Below are positions 35,725-44,740 of a stretch of 64,000 nt of DNA, one piece after another (the stretch's first letter is position 1; each line of letters begins with the position of its first letter). The notes beneath the pieces were generated by a model that did not search any database, was not told the origin of the DNA, and saw only the letters and a list, made by a program, of their open reading frames with translations. This DNA comes from Chromatiaceae bacterium (GTDB taxonomy: Bacteria > Pseudomonadota > Gammaproteobacteria > Chromatiales > Chromatiaceae). The translations under genes and the position numbers were made by a program. Location of the stretch: positions 186,001-250,000 of the forward strand of contig JACKMX010000003.1 in the NCBI GenBank assembly GCA_024235175.1, read 5' to 3'.

Positions 35725-36617
35725 AGCGGTGGCTCCTCTTTATCGCTCTCGGTCGCTTCCTGTGTCGCACTCTCTGGCGGAGCGTAGCTCTGAACGCTGT
35801 CCAGCGTCCACACCAGCAAAGCTTCACGGGCCTGGTCCAGCTTGGCTTTCGGCTGTGCCAGAACTGAGGCGAAGGGTTGTCCGGGATTGCGCGTTACCGC
35901 AGTAACTTCGGCCACCGGATATCCCGGCGGGAAACGCCCGCCCAGTCCCGAGGTGACCAGCAAATCACCCACCTTTATATCGGCATTATTGGGAAGGTGA
36001 GGCAGCTCCAGTCTGTCGATGTGCCCGGTGCCCAGAGCAACAGTGCGCAGTCCGTTTCGATTGACCTGCACCGGCAGCCCGTGACTTGCATCGGTGATAA
36101 GCAGAACGGTGGACGAAAAAGGGTTGATATGGGTAACTTGCCCCATCACTGCGGATGCATCAAGTACAGGCTGCCCCTGGAAAATGCCTGAACTGCTTCC
36201 CTTGTTGATCAACACCTGGTGGCGGTAAGGATCGAGGTCGACGGCTATCACCTCGGCAATCAATACCCGGTCCCGGATCTTGAAAGCGGAATCAAGTAGA
36301 TTGCGCAGGCGCATGTTCTCGGCTTTCAGTGAATCCAGCTTCTGCTGGCGTACCTGAAGCAGCAGATTCTCCTTCTTCAAAGCGCGATTTTGCCGAAGTA
36401 GATTGCTGCGGGTGGAAAAAGTTTCGGAGATCCAATCTCCAGTGGTTCTCGGCAGATTGATAATAACGTCTAAAGGAGAGAGCGCTACAGACAAAACTGC
36501 CCGAATGCCCTCCAGATGATTCTGGCGGTGGTCCACCACCATCAGTGCGAGCGACACCACCACCGCAAATACGATGCGGGTGTTTACCGACGGACCTTGT
36601 GTGAATATCAGTTTGAT
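35721..36617 (-). CDS. mreC: Rod-shape protein MreC, non-canonical start
   Basis: MreC is the periplasmic scaffold that activates PBP2/RodA. The membrane helix, coiled coil (about ENLLLQVRQQKLDSLKAEN) and the beta domain (VIAVDLDPYRHQVLINKGSS, GLGGRFPPGYPVAEV) are intact. The first GTG is at 36563, but the family's N-terminus is encoded upstream of it: KLIFTQGPSVNTRIVFA matches the usual MK..F..GPS..R. In that stretch no ATG, GTG or TTG is in frame back to a TAG stop. The ATC at 36617, where homologues have ATG, or a CTG at 36611 or 36644, are the candidates. If only GTG 36563 is used, half of the membrane helix is lost. Confidence 0.93.
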   Translation of the reverse strand: MKLIFTQGPSVNTRIVFAVVVSLALMVVDHRQNHLEGIRAVLSVALSPLDVIINLPRTTGDWISETFSTRSNLLRQNRALKKENLLLQVRQQKLDSLKAENMRLRNLLDSAFKIRDRVLIAEVIAVDLDPYRHQVLINKGSSSGIFQGQPVLDASAVMGQVTHINPFSSTVLLITDASHGLPVQVNRNGLRTVALGTGHIDRLELPHLPNNADIKVGDLLVTSGLGGRFPPGYPVAEVTAVTRNPGQPFASVLAQPKAKLDQAREALLVWTLDSVQSYAPPESATQEATESDKEEPPL

Positions 36618-36669
36618 AGCCGGTCTACCATTAAATCGGGGCAGTCCGCCAGGGGGCTAATTACCCTGG

Positions 36670-37722
36670 TCAATCAATAGAGAACAACAATTCACCACCG
36701 CGCTCATCGAGCATCTCGAGTGCGCGGCCGCCGCCTCTCGCCACGCATGTCAGAGGATCCTCTGCGATGAGAACCGGCAATCCTGTCTCCTCTTCCAGCA
36801 GTCGGTCAATATCCCGCAGCAACGCACCGCCGCCGGTGAGGACAATTCCCCGTTCAGCAACATCCGCCCCGAGTTCGGGTGGTGTCTGCTCCAGTGCCGC
36901 CTTGACAGCGCCGACAATTCCCGACAGCGGTTCCTGCAAAGCCTCCAGAATCTCGTTGCTGTTTAACGTGAAGCTGCGCGGTATACCTTCTGCCAGATTG
37001 CGTCCTTTCACCTCTATCTCGCGCACCTCATTACCCGGAAAGGCAGACCCGATCTCTTTTTTGATTTTCTCTGCGGTTGCTTCTCCGATCAAGGTGCCGT
37101 AGTTGCGTCGGACATAGTTGATAATCGCTTCGTCGAAGCGGTCGCCGCCCACCCGTACCGAATTGGCATAAACTATCCCGTTCAGCGAGATGATGGCTAC
37201 TTCTGAGGTTCCTCCGCCAATATCCAGCACCATGGAACCGCGTGCTTCATCCACCGGCAGCCCGGCGCCGATAGCGGCAGCCATAGGCTCTTCAATCAGA
37301 TAGACCTCGCGAGCGCCTGCACCGGCGGCGGACTCCCGAATGGCCCGGCGCTCCACCTGGGTGGATCCGCAGGGTACGCACACCAGCACCCGTGGGCTGG
37401 GCCGGATCATCTTACTTTCGTGCACCTTATGAATGAAATGCTGCAGCATTTTTTCGGTCACGGTGAAATCCGCTATCACGCCGTCTTTCATCGGGCGGAT
37501 GGCGGTGATGTTGTTCGGGGTGCGTCCCAGCATCGCTTTAGCTTCGTCTCCGACGGCGGCAACCGATTTGCCTCCTCCCGGTCCCCGGTCCTGACGAATG
37601 GCAACGACCGAAGGTTCGTCGAGTACCACACCTTGGCCACGCGCGTAAATCAACGTGTTGGCGGTACCCAGGTCAATGGCGAGGTCGTTGGAGAAGAATC
37701 CGCGTAAACGTCTGAACAGCAT
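36670..37722 (-). CDS. mreB: Actin-like rod-shape protein MreB
   Basis: MreB polymerises beneath the membrane and guides lateral wall synthesis. The 350-residue protein starts MLFRRLRGFFSNDLAIDLGT, which includes phosphate-1, with an amphipathic membrane-binding N-terminus. The phosphate-2 segment (MVLDIGGGTSEVAIISL), RVGGDRFDEAI and the adenosine motif GIVLTGGGALLRDID are also present. It is first gene of the mreBCD-mrdA-rodA-mltB-rlpA run and divergent from gatC across 234 bp. Confidence 0.98.
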   Translation of the reverse strand: MLFRRLRGFFSNDLAIDLGTANTLIYARGQGVVLDEPSVVAIRQDRGPGGGKSVAAVGDEAKAMLGRTPNNITAIRPMKDGVIADFTVTEKMLQHFIHKVHESKMIRPSPRVLVCVPCGSTQVERRAIRESAAGAGAREVYLIEEPMAAAIGAGLPVDEARGSMVLDIGGGTSEVAIISLNGIVYANSVRVGGDRFDEAIINYVRRNYGTLIGEATAEKIKKEIGSAFPGNEVREIEVKGRNLAEGIPRSFTLNSNEILEALQEPLSGIVGAVKAALEQTPPELGADVAERGIVLTGGGALLRDIDRLLEEETGLPVLIAEDPLTCVARGGGRALEMLDERGGELLFSID

Positions 37723-37956
37723 GATGAAATGGTTTTCCGTAAATTGCGTGATCGAACAATGCGGTGCGCTCCTGTTATCCCAAGGATCGCTGCCGACGCG
37801 AAAAGGGTGTAATTTAGCAACCGCAGGGGGTATTGAGCAAGAAGCGGTTCCACAATTTCGTCAGCCTCTCAGCCGACAGCTATTTTAATCTGCCCTCATT
37901 CATCCAATTGTGGTATTTTCCCAGCCTTTGAGTTAACCCGAGCCTGAGTCGAATCT

Positions 37957-38244
37957 ATGTCCCTGGAAAGATCTGATGTGGAGAAAATAGCCCATCTTGC
38001 GCGTCTTGCGGTAAGTAGTGACGAGCTGGATTCTGTGGCCGGCGATCTTTCAACCATTCTGCAGTTGATGGAGCAGATGAATGCGGTGAATACCGACGGG
38101 GTGATTCCCATGGCCCATCCGCTGCATATGGCCCAGCGTCTGCGCCCGGATGAGGTCAGTGAAATTGACGAGAGGGATCACTTCCAGTCAATTGCACCAG
38201 CTACCGAAAACGGTCTCTATCTGGTTCCCAGGGTCATCGAGTAA
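37957..38244 (+). CDS. gatC: Aspartyl/glutamyl-tRNA amidotransferase subunit C
   Basis: GatC is the small subunit that holds GatA and GatB together. The 95-residue protein has the family start SLERSDVEKIAHLARLAVS, then NTDGVIPMAHP and the tail NGLYLVPRVIE. The ATG start is 21 bp before gatA, giving the standard gatCAB operon. The presence of GatCAB means Gln-tRNA and/or Asn-tRNA may be made by transamidation. Confidence 0.96.
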   Translation: MSLERSDVEKIAHLARLAVSSDELDSVAGDLSTILQLMEQMNAVNTDGVIPMAHPLHMAQRLRPDEVSEIDERDHFQSIAPATENGLYLVPRVIE

Positions 38245-38265
38245 ATATCGGAGCGACCGAGAAGA

Positions 38266-39735
38266 ATGCATAGCAAAAGCATAGCAGCACTGGGTGCGGG
38301 ATTACGCGCAGGGGACTATTCCAGTGTGGACCTGACCCGCGCTTTTCTCGAACGCATTGACCGGTATGATGAGGATTTGAACTGTTTCATCACGCTGGCG
38401 CCGGAGCGGGCATTGGCCAGAGCGGAGGCCGCGGATAAGCTGATACGCAGCGGCGAGGCGGGACCGCTTGCCGGTATTCCCATAGCGCACAAGGATATTT
38501 TCTGCACCAATGGCCTGAAAACCAGCTGCGGTTCAAAAATGCTGGACAGTTTCATTGCACCTTACGATGCCACGGTGGTGAGTCGATTGGATGAGGCCGG
38601 CGCGGTGATGCTGGGCAAAACCAACATGGATGAGTTTGCTATGGGCTCCTCCAACGAAACCAGCCACTATGGGGTGGTGCGCAATCCCTGGGACAGAAAT
38701 CTGGTGCCTGGAGGTTCATCCGGCGGATCGGCGGCAGCGGTAGCGGCAAGGCTTTGTGTTGCGGCGACAGGCACGGATACCGGCGGCTCAATCCGTCAAC
38801 CGGCTGCACTTTGCGGCATTACCGGATTAAAACCGACTTATGGCCGCGTATCCCGCTACGGCATGATCGCTTTTGCCTCCTCGTTGGACCAGGCAGGTCC
38901 ATTGACTCGCAGCGCTGAGGATGCCGCTGCCATCCTTCAGGCGATTGCCGGGTTTGATCGGCGTGACTCCACCAGTGCCCAGGAACCCGTACCAGACTAT
39001 TCCGAACAGCTGGAGGATCCGCTGGTCGGTCTGAAAATCGGGCTGCCGAAGGAGTATTTTAACGAAGGACTGGATGGAGAGGTGGCCCGCTCCATTGAGC
39101 TTGCTGTCGATGAATATCGCCGGATGGGCGCCACAGTGATGGATATCTCACTGCCTAACAGCGGGTTGTCAGTCGCAACCTACTATGTGGTAGCGCCTGC
39201 TGAATGTTCCTCCAACCTTTCCCGCTTCGACGGCGTCCGCTTCGGTTATCGTTGCCAGGAGCCGAAAAATCTGGAAGATCTTTACAAGCGTTCCCGCAGC
39301 GAAGGGTTTGGAGCAGAGGTGAAACGCCGGATCCTGATCGGCACTTACGCACTCTCTGCCGGGTACTACGATGCCTACTATTTGAAAGCACAGCAGATCC
39401 GTCATCTCATCTCGGACGATTTCAGGCAGGCATTCGAGAAAGTCGACGTGATCATGGGTCCCACCTCACCCACGACGGCATTTGCCATCGGTGAGAAAGC
39501 CGATGATCCGGTCACTATGTATCTGTCCGATATCTACACCATTGCCGCTAACCTGGCTGGCCTGCCGGGAATCTCCATTCCGGTGCGGCCGGCGGCCGGC
39601 CGGCCGGTTGGCTTACAGATTGTAGGCAACTATTTTCAGGAGGCGAAGTTGCTTAATGTTGCCCACCGGCTGCAGCGGGAGAGTGACTGGCATCTGGCGG
39701 AACCCCTGGGGTTCTCCTCCCCATCCAGGATTTAG
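38266..39735 (+). CDS. gatA: Glutamyl-tRNA(Gln) amidotransferase subunit A
   Basis: GatA is the amidase that releases ammonia from glutamine for the kinase/transferase GatB. The 489-residue amidase-signature protein shows the catalytic Lys (IAHKDIF), cis-Ser (TGTDTGGSIRQPAA) and nucleophile Ser (VPGGSSGGSAAAVAA). Its C-terminal GLQIVGNYFQEAKLL is typical. It is followed by gatB after 11 bp. Confidence 0.98.
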   Translation: MHSKSIAALGAGLRAGDYSSVDLTRAFLERIDRYDEDLNCFITLAPERALARAEAADKLIRSGEAGPLAGIPIAHKDIFCTNGLKTSCGSKMLDSFIAPYDATVVSRLDEAGAVMLGKTNMDEFAMGSSNETSHYGVVRNPWDRNLVPGGSSGGSAAAVAARLCVAATGTDTGGSIRQPAALCGITGLKPTYGRVSRYGMIAFASSLDQAGPLTRSAEDAAAILQAIAGFDRRDSTSAQEPVPDYSEQLEDPLVGLKIGLPKEYFNEGLDGEVARSIELAVDEYRRMGATVMDISLPNSGLSVATYYVVAPAECSSNLSRFDGVRFGYRCQEPKNLEDLYKRSRSEGFGAEVKRRILIGTYALSAGYYDAYYLKAQQIRHLISDDFRQAFEKVDVIMGPTSPTTAFAIGEKADDPVTMYLSDIYTIAANLAGLPGISIPVRPAAGRPVGLQIVGNYFQEAKLLNVAHRLQRESDWHLAEPLGFSSPSRI

Positions 39736-39746
39736 AGAGTTACGAC

Positions 39747-41189
39747 ATGCAATGGGAAACTGTGATCGGGCTTGAGATTCATGCCCAATTGGCCACCCGC
39801 TCAAAAATTTTTTCGGGGGCATCGACTGCTTTCGGTGCCGAGCCCAATACCCAGGCCTGTGCGGTGGACTTGGGGCTGCCAGGTGTACTGCCGGTGCTGA
39901 ATCGGGAAGCAGTGGTGATGGCGGTCAGATTCAGTGCGGCGATAAACGCCGATCTTGAGCGCCGTTCGGTATTCGCACGTAAAAACTATTTCTACCCGGA
40001 TTTGCCCAAGGGATACCAGATCAGCCAGTTTGAGCTGCCGATCGTCGGGCGCGGCAGCGTGGAAATTCTGCTCGAAGACGGCGAAATCCGCACCATTGGC
40101 GTCACCCGTGCCCACTTGGAGGAGGACGCCGGGAAGTCCCTTCACGGAGATTTTCATGGCCTGACCGGAATAGACCTGAATCGGGCGGGCACGCCACTGC
40201 TGGAGATCGTCTCCGAGCCGGATATGCGGTCGGCGAAAGAGGCTGTAGCCTATGCCCGCAAAATACACCAGATAGTACGCTACATAGGAATTTGCGACGG
40301 TAATATGCAGGAGGGGTCATTTCGGGCCGACGCCAATGTCTCGGTGCGTCGTTCCGGCGGGGAGCTGGGTACGCGTGCCGAGCTGAAGAACCTGAACTCT
40401 TTCAGGTTTCTGGAGCGCGCCATCAATTTCGAGGTGGAACGTCAGATCGATATCCTGGAGTCGGGCGGAAAGGTGGTTCAGGAGACCCGACTATATGATC
40501 CGGAGAGGGATGAAACCCGCTCCATGCGATCCAAGGAGGAGGCCAACGATTATCGCTATTTTCCCGATCCCGACCTTCTGCCGGTGGAACTCGACGATGC
40601 CTTTATCGCCGCTGCAATTGAAGGTATGCCAGAACTGCCGGATGTCCGGCGCGTCCGCTTCAGCGAGGAATATGCGCTCGGTAACTCTGACGCAGCGCAG
40701 CTGACCGCGAGTCGTGAGCTGGCGGACTATTATGAAGCGACGGTGGAGGAGGGGGGTGATCCCAGGTTGGCTGCAAACTGGGTCACCGGCGAGCTTGCTG
40801 CCGCGCTGAACCGGGAAGGATCTGATATCGGACAATCACCGATCACGGCATCCATGCTGGCGGGGCTTTTACAACGCATAAGCGACAATACAATCTCCGG
40901 CAAGATCGCCAAACAAGTATTCGATGCGATGTGGAGCAGTGGCGGCAGTGCGGATGAGATAATAGAAAACCAGGGTCTCAAGCAGATAACCGATTCGGTT
41001 GCCCTAGAGGGAATCGTGGACGAAGTTGTCAACGCAAATCCGTCCCAGGTCGATGCCTATCGCCAGGCGGATGAGAAGAAACAGATAAAAATGCTGGGTT
41101 TTTTTGTAGGTCAGGTGATGCAGGCGTCGAAAGGAAAGGCAAATCCAAAGCAGGTAAACGAGCTGCTACGCCGGAAATTGACATCCTGA
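39747..41189 (+). CDS. gatB: Aspartyl/glutamyl-tRNA amidotransferase subunit B
   Basis: GatB phosphorylates mischarged Glu- or Asp-tRNA and transfers ammonia. The 480-residue protein has the catalytic cradle domain (WETVIGLEIHAQL, YFYPDLPKGYQISQFELPI, RAGTPLLEIVSEPDMRS, NMQEGSFRADANVSVR). A C-terminal helical and YqeY tail domain (FVGQVMQASKGKANPKQVNE) binds tRNA. It is last gene of the gatCAB operon; no terminator is obvious after it. Confidence 0.98.
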   Translation: MQWETVIGLEIHAQLATRSKIFSGASTAFGAEPNTQACAVDLGLPGVLPVLNREAVVMAVRFSAAINADLERRSVFARKNYFYPDLPKGYQISQFELPIVGRGSVEILLEDGEIRTIGVTRAHLEEDAGKSLHGDFHGLTGIDLNRAGTPLLEIVSEPDMRSAKEAVAYARKIHQIVRYIGICDGNMQEGSFRADANVSVRRSGGELGTRAELKNLNSFRFLERAINFEVERQIDILESGGKVVQETRLYDPERDETRSMRSKEEANDYRYFPDPDLLPVELDDAFIAAAIEGMPELPDVRRVRFSEEYALGNSDAAQLTASRELADYYEATVEEGGDPRLAANWVTGELAAALNREGSDIGQSPITASMLAGLLQRISDNTISGKIAKQVFDAMWSSGGSADEIIENQGLKQITDSVALEGIVDEVVNANPSQVDAYRQADEKKQIKMLGFFVGQVMQASKGKANPKQVNELLRRKLTS

Positions 41190-41274
41190 CCCATATCAGC
41201 AGGTTGCATGCTCGACGATTAGCGTTAAGTAAGCGCCATTCCATTCTGACCGGATTTTGCTCCAGTCCTGGACG

Positions 41275-42315
41275 CTACTCGTCAGAGGCGGTAACTTTGT
41301 TACGGCCACGCTCCTTGGATAGATAGAGTGCTTTATCGGCCCGCGCCAGCAGATCCATCCGCCCCTCTCCAGATCGCTTCTGGGCAATCCCGACTGAGAT
41401 CGTGATCTGTCCAAGCGACTCCTTTGTGCCAGATCTCACCAGATTGGTCTTGGCGATGTGTTCGCGGATTTTGTTGCACAGTATTACCGCATTCTCCAGG
41501 CTCGTCTCGGGGAGCAGAAGTGCATACTCCTCTCCGCCATATCTGGCTGCGCAGTCCCGTCCCTTAATGGATTGGCGCAGGCTGTCGGCCACGAATCTAA
41601 TGACTTTGTCTCCCACCAGATGGCCGAAGGTATCGTTGACGCGTTTGAAGTGATCTATATCGATCATGGCCACGGAATAGGGATTCGAAAGCGGGTTGGA
41701 TTCAGCGTCAACAGCCTCCAGTGAGTCGAAAAAAGTTGTACGGTTGTACAAGCCGGTCAGCGCATCTGTCGACGCCTGCTTGCGCACCTGGTCAAGTTCT
41801 TTCCTTAATTTATCCATATCGTCGGATTTGACGAGAAAATCCTGCTGCAGTCGTTTCATCGATTGCTGCATGCTTTGCGTCTCTTTGAGTACGGTGTTGA
41901 GCAGCTCAAAAACATCGGTGAGTGACTGGGCCGATCCACACGATTTATCGAAGCTGCTCAGAACACTGTGATAGTGGTCCGCCTCGCTGCCGGTATGTCG
42001 CAGGGCGGCGGTTGTTTCGGCAAGCGCACTGACAAGAGTTTTACTTACCTGCTCCGCTTGCTGGAGATGTTGGTCAGACAGAAACTGTTGGTAGATATGC
42101 TCGTTAACATCCTGTGTGAAAGGTGTTTTCTGTTCCAGCAGGTTGTCTATAAAATCGTTTAGGCCAGGACGGTCGCCGATAACGTAGTGGAACCAAATTG
42201 AGTAGTTTTCCGGAGTTGTCGGGACTTTGTATCGGGTCATCAGCGGTAGAGCAATACGCAGCGTTTCAGCGCTCTCGTTGACGCCATCTTCCTTTCTCAT
42301 TGAGGTTTGTAGCAA
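41275..42315 (-). CDS. Diguanylate cyclase (GGDEF) with N-terminal helical domain
   Basis: It makes cyclic di-GMP from two GTP. The 346-residue cytoplasmic protein has a helical N-terminal region that may sense a partner (TRYKVPTTPENYSIWFHYV), a coiled coil (about 135-180) and a GGDEF domain. The intact active site is RYGGEEY, and DALTGLYNR and MIDIDHFKRVND are present. An RxxD-type inhibitory site is not obvious. The TTG at 42315 has GGAG eight bases upstream and is my choice; ATG at 42300 has none. It lies 123 bp downstream of an ANTAR response regulator on the same strand. Confidence 0.93.
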   Translation of the reverse strand: MLQTSMRKEDGVNESAETLRIALPLMTRYKVPTTPENYSIWFHYVIGDRPGLNDFIDNLLEQKTPFTQDVNEHIYQQFLSDQHLQQAEQVSKTLVSALAETTAALRHTGSEADHYHSVLSSFDKSCGSAQSLTDVFELLNTVLKETQSMQQSMKRLQQDFLVKSDDMDKLRKELDQVRKQASTDALTGLYNRTTFFDSLEAVDAESNPLSNPYSVAMIDIDHFKRVNDTFGHLVGDKVIRFVADSLRQSIKGRDCAARYGGEEYALLLPETSLENAVILCNKIREHIAKTNLVRSGTKESLGQITISVGIAQKRSGEGRMDLLARADKALYLSKERGRNKVTASDE

Positions 42316-42438
42316 CGCAATTACTCCATAAAGCCCGGGTTATGTCCTACAGACTCTAGTATCGGCCCATATCCGGACAAATTTAGTGCTGATTCAGCGC
42401 GGCTCCACTGGCACCCGGATTCTCGCTTCAGATCCCCT

Positions 42439-43062
42439 TCAGCGGTGGAGACGTTTATAGAATTCCCGTACCTCCCAGATCAAATTCCTATTTTCAGGTT
42501 GTTGATTGGATAAATTTTTTGCGATATCCAACATTTTGCTTCTCGCCGCGCGTGCGTAAGCACGCAGCTCATTGACCGCCTGCTCTTCGCTCACTTTAAA
42601 TCTCTCCATATAGATGCCTATGGCCAAACTGATCGTGCGGTTGCTTTTGATGGCACCAGTCAGGCTGATCTCGTTTTGATGCAGTCTTTTCAGCTCTGCG
42701 GAACGCTCCAGAGCAGCTTCTATCGCGGGGATCAGCTGGGTAGTCTTGATCGGTTTGACCAGATAGCCGAGAGCGCCCTCTTTGGTGGCCAGTTCAACCA
42801 ACTCCCTGTCGCAATACGCGCTTAAAAAAATCGAAGAGATACCAGCGCGATCGCGCAGTTGGCGCGCAGCTTCTATGCCATATATTCCGGGCATCCGAAT
42901 ATCGAGTACCGCCAGATCGGGTTTATTGGCACAGCCGATCCGGACAGCCGTTTCGCCGTCTTGTGCGGTCAGGATTCTATAGCCCTCTGACTCCAGGCCC
43001 GTTTGAATGGTGGAAAGAATGATTTGGTCGTCGTCCGCGACCAGGATTTTGGTTGGGAACAT
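42439..43062 (-). CDS. Response regulator with ANTAR RNA-binding domain
   Basis: A 207-residue two-domain regulator. The receiver domain has the acidic pair DDD (10-12), phospho-acceptor Asp54 in LDIRMPG, Ser81 and Lys103 in LVKPIK. The C-terminal ANTAR domain is a helical bundle with AIKSNRTISLAIGIYMERF, EEQAVNELRAYARAARSKM and a last helix. ANTAR proteins bind paired hairpins in leader RNA and prevent termination. No sensor kinase is adjacent, and the diguanylate cyclase gene follows. The ATG start has GGAGG upstream. Confidence 0.88.
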   Translation of the reverse strand: MFPTKILVADDDQIILSTIQTGLESEGYRILTAQDGETAVRIGCANKPDLAVLDIRMPGIYGIEAARQLRDRAGISSIFLSAYCDRELVELATKEGALGYLVKPIKTTQLIPAIEAALERSAELKRLHQNEISLTGAIKSNRTISLAIGIYMERFKVSEEQAVNELRAYARAARSKMLDIAKNLSNQQPENRNLIWEVREFYKRLHR

Positions 43063-43273
43063 GGATAACCTCCTTCGTCTGCGACTGCTCCTCTTTTGCA
43101 GGAGCGTCGATTCCCAATGCTGATTTCTTGTTTTTTTTATTTCAGTCTTCGGGGTTTAGGAGGAACCGAAATAGAGTTTTCGCGGGCCATACCGGGAAAT
43201 TACTTCCCAGCCATTTGAAAACTAAGGAAAAGTCTACCCTTTTTTGCCCCAAAGAGGCAATAGGTTGTGATTA

Positions 43274-43876
43274 TTACCGATCAAGACGGGCCATGGCCAC
43301 AGTGTAGGTCTGGCCCTGTTTCAGCTTTTCGTAGTTGCCGAATACCTCAATAAATGCCTTCTGGATAAATCTGCGCAACCCGGAAATGGTCACCACATAA
43401 AACCGGCCGCCCGCACTCATACGTACCAGGGCATCGTAAAAATAGAGGTAGTAGAGCTCTTTTCCGGTTTTTGCCGGCAGGTTGGAGACGATCAGATCGA
43501 ATTTGCGTTTACCTATCTGGTCAAAGCCGTTGCTGAGAAATATCTCAACATTTTTAATGTTATTGATTTGAGCATTCTTCTTGCTGTACTCGACTGCGAC
43601 AAAATCCTTGTCAATCAGTACACTTGTTCCATCCGGCGCCAGTCTGGCCAAAGTCAGCCCGAGAGGCCCATAGCCACACCCCAGGTCCAGTGTATCGTCG
43701 TCGTGTTTGATTTCCAGGTGGTCGAGGAGCAGACGGCTGCCTTCATCAACGGCTTTCGGAGAGAACAGCCCCCAGGTTGTATGGTAGTGCAGGGTCTCCC
43801 CGCGCAGCGTATCGCTAAAGACGATATCCTGACGAATTTTGTTTAAATAGGCCTGAGTGGCGGCTGGGAGCATCAT
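43274..43876 (-). CDS. RsmC-like class I SAM methyltransferase
   Basis: A 200-residue small-domain methyltransferase. It has the SAM motif LDLGCGYGPLGLTLARLAP, the acidic loop VLIDKD, and a catalytic-loop variant SNLPAKTG where RsmC/RlmG enzymes have NPPFH. It ends EVFGNYEKLKQGQTYTVAMA, which resembles a widespread family of uncharacterised single-domain relatives. The substrate is unknown; RNA is plausible. The start overlaps the moeB stop by four bases. Confidence 0.85.
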   Translation of the reverse strand: MMLPAATQAYLNKIRQDIVFSDTLRGETLHYHTTWGLFSPKAVDEGSRLLLDHLEIKHDDDTLDLGCGYGPLGLTLARLAPDGTSVLIDKDFVAVEYSKKNAQINNIKNVEIFLSNGFDQIGKRKFDLIVSNLPAKTGKELYYLYFYDALVRMSAGGRFYVVTISGLRRFIQKAFIEVFGNYEKLKQGQTYTVAMARLDR

Positions 43877-44625
43877 GCCGCCCCCCGACTACTGCAGATA
43901 GGACATTTCGGGTCCGCTTTCAGGTTCACCGTGCGCCACTCCATATGCAGTGCATCAAGCAGCATCAGCCTTCCGGTAAGGGGAGTACCGGCTGCGGTCA
44001 GCACCTTGATGGCTTCGATTGCCTGTATACTGCCAATGATCCCAACCAGGGGTGCAAGTACACCGTTTTGAGAGCAGGTCTCATCCATTTCGCCACCCGC
44101 ACCGTAGAGGCAGCGGTAACAGGGATCCCCGGGTTGGCCGCTGAATACTGATATCTGACCTTCGGTGCGGATAGCAGCGCCGGATACCAGGGGTGTTTGC
44201 GTGGCAACACAAGCGTCATTTACTGCGAAACGCGTTGCAAAATTGTCGCTGCCGTCAACCACCAGATCGGCCCTGGAAACCTGTTCAAGCAGCGCATCAT
44301 CTTCCAGTTTCGCGGCGAACTTCAGAATTCGGCAGTCAGGATTGATCTGTGTGAGTGTCTGTTCAGCAGAATCCACTTTTAGCATGCCGATGCGATCACT
44401 GGTATGAACGATCTGGCGCTGAAGATTACTCAGGTCAACACGGTCGTAATCAACCAGAACCAGTTCACCTACTCCGGCAGCCGCCAGATACATTGCAGCA
44501 GGAGATCCCAATCCACCCAGACCAATGATCAGTACCCTGGAAGCGAGCAGCCGTTCCTGTCCAAGGAAGTCAATGGATGGCAGCATGATTTGACGGCTGT
44601 AACGGAGGAGTTGCTGGTCATTCAT
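43873..44625 (-). CDS. moeB: MoeB/ThiF-type adenylyltransferase
   Basis: An E1-like enzyme of 250 residues that adenylates the C-terminal glycine of MoaD-like sulfur carriers. Evidence: RYSRQIMLPSIDFLGQERL, the nucleotide motif GLGGLGSPAAMYLA, VDYDRVDLSNLQRQI, VVDGSDNFATRFAVND and the zinc cysteines CYRC and CPIC. No rhodanese domain is fused. It is placed after prmC, as in many gammaproteobacteria. MoeB (molybdopterin) is more likely than ThiF here, but the sequence alone does not separate them. Confidence 0.9.
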   Translation of the reverse strand: MNDQQLLRYSRQIMLPSIDFLGQERLLASRVLIIGLGGLGSPAAMYLAAAGVGELVLVDYDRVDLSNLQRQIVHTSDRIGMLKVDSAEQTLTQINPDCRILKFAAKLEDDALLEQVSRADLVVDGSDNFATRFAVNDACVATQTPLVSGAAIRTEGQISVFSGQPGDPCYRCLYGAGGEMDETCSQNGVLAPLVGIIGSIQAIEAIKVLTAAGTPLTGRLMLLDALHMEWRTVNLKADPKCPICSSRGAA

Positions 44626-44740
44626 TAAAAGCTGAACCTGTTTTCTGAGTTTTGGAAAAAGGGGAGGGTTCCTTTATCTGCATCTTGCCGCATCACCGAT
44701 CTTCGAAAAGCCGGTTGGTTCAGCTGTGTGCCTGTTCTGC

